64,000 bases of DNA from Flavobacteriaceae bacterium F08102 (GTDB lineage: Bacteria; Bacteroidota; Bacteroidia; Flavobacteriales; Flavobacteriaceae), in assembly GCA_023015935.1 (NCBI GenBank), contig JALKAY010000001.1, positions 434,874 to 498,873 on the forward strand, read 5' to 3'. Every line of letters starts with the position of its first letter. Position 1 is the first letter of the stretch. The notes under the pieces are model-generated. The model was not told the DNA's origin and did not search any database. It saw only the letters and a list, made by a program, of their open reading frames with translations. Both the position numbers and the translations under genes were made by a program. Shown in pieces: positions 63,338 through 64,000 of this stretch.

Positions 63338-64000
63338 TTAAGGAGTATTAATACCGTCTAATTCTTGTTTAGCAGCTGAAATAAAGTTTAAGTAAGCTTC
63401 TTTTAATTCTGGTTTTATTGGCTCAGCTGAAGGAAGTTTTTCTTTTAATGGATCTACTTGCACTCCATTTTTCCAAAAGCGATAACAAACATGAGGGCCT
63501 GAGGTATTTCCAGTCATCCCAACCCAACCAATTACATCTCCTTGTTTTACATAATCTCCCACCTTCACATTCCGTTTTTTCATGTGCAAATACTGTGTCG
63601 AATACACAGAATTATGTTTTATTTTTACATAATTCCCATTCCCACCTCGGTAACGCGATTCAATAACAGTTCCATTTGCGGTACTCATAATAGGAGTTCC
63701 AATGGCTGCAGCAAAATCAGTACCGCGATGCGCTTTTACCTTTCCGTAATATCTAATAAAACGTTTTAAATTATAGCGTGAAGAAATCCGCCCATATTTC
63801 AACGGCGCTTTTAAAAATTGTCGTCGAAGACTATTCGCTGTCTCATCGTAATAATCTGAGATATTCTTCGTAGAGTCAGTCACATAATTAAAGGCATAAA
63901 ATGGCGTATTTTTATGTTCAAAATAAGCTGATTTAATTTTCCCAATTCCAACGCGCACTGTATCATCTACATACTGTTCTTCGTAAATAACTTTAAAACT
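63338..64000 (-). CDS. M23 peptidase-like protein, 5' end beyond window
   Basis: The frame is open through the right edge, so the start is missing; 220 residues are visible. The M23 domain includes HRGTDFA (H-x3-D), and GNYVKIKHNSVYSTQYLHM. The second zinc motif is GPHVCYRFW, so the usual HxH is HxC; catalysis may be altered. The C-terminal tail is helical. It precedes pgi by 13 bases. Confidence 0.85.
   Translation of the reverse strand, partial: SFKVIYEEQYVDDTVRVGIGKIKSAYFEHKNTPFYAFNYVTDSTKNISDYYDETANSLRRQFLKAPLKYGRISSRYNLKRFIRYYGKVKAHRGTDFAAAIGTPIMSTANGTVIESRYRGGNGNYVKIKHNSVYSTQYLHMKKRNVKVGDYVKQGDVIGWVGMTGNTSGPHVCYRFWKNGVQVDPLKEKLPSAEPIKPELKEAYLNFISAAKQELDGINTP

Noticed and set aside
1-64000. 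tRNA, rRNA, CRISPR arrays, insertion sequences, prophage genes
   Set aside because: I scanned the gaps for cloverleaf arms, regular spaced repeats and transposase motifs and saw none; small RNAs without strong structure could still be missed.

Overview
The window is an AT-rich chromosomal segment from a member of the Bacteroidota, most probably Flavobacteriaceae. Several things point there: a gliding-motility ABC ATPase (GldA), a class II HMG-CoA reductase (mevalonate route), small flavobacterial membrane proteins of the DUF6341/DUF6427 type, a DAHP synthase-chorismate mutase fusion, no Shine-Dalgarno-like spacing before starts, and many copies of the Bacteroidetes -7 promoter box TAnnTTTG placed 10-40 bases before start codons. 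I see no insertion sequence, prophage, CRISPR array, rRNA or tRNA gene. The gene content reads as ordinary core genome, broken only by small relics.

Layout. 1-5022: a partial membrane protein, a tiny Cys-rich protein, and a leftward nucleotide-sugar operon (DegT aminotransferase, ugd, galE, rfbB). 5105-13908: Kdo transferase waaA, then a molybdenum-cofactor operon (moaA, moeA, moaC, mobA-like, moeB-rhodanese, ending with a membrane MutS-like ATPase), with moaE facing it; no moaD is visible. 13981-26191: DUF3817 protein, thioredoxin-like lipoprotein or periplasmic protein, tandem POT peptide transporters, HMG-CoA reductase, superoxide dismutase, EamA exporter, yicC-gmk-nadD, and an M23 peptidase-GH3 pair. 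26508-36989: mscL, alr-tdk, DUF4254 pair, DinB, antiporter, cystathionine gamma-synthase, outer-membrane protein, an alkyltransferase-like protein, trmB, DUF6341, DUF6427, and a BON-LysM protein. 37089-39504: an ECF sigma / membrane protein / outer-membrane protein operon.

39772-45060 is the most interesting stretch. A leftward operon for phenylalanine and tyrosine synthesis (pheA, aminotransferase, tyrA, DAHP synthase-chorismate mutase, followed by a family 9 glycosyltransferase) is preceded by a complete apparent attenuator: a consensus promoter, a 26-codon leader with seven Phe and two Tyr codons, a strong terminator hairpin right before pheA, and a segment inside the leader that is identical to one arm of that hairpin and can therefore form the competing antiterminator.

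45326-64000: gldA-kdsA, a frameshifted transglutaminase-like gene, a membrane protein, tatA-PAP2 phosphatase, a second ECF sigma / zinc-finger / O-methyltransferase operon, an AstE-like hydrolase, an alpha/beta hydrolase-OsmC fusion, succinate dehydrogenase sdhCAB, a methionine-salvage-like set (aminotransferase and omega-amidase), pgi, and an M23 peptidase cut by the right edge.

All functional calls rest on motif recognition by eye; no database search was possible.
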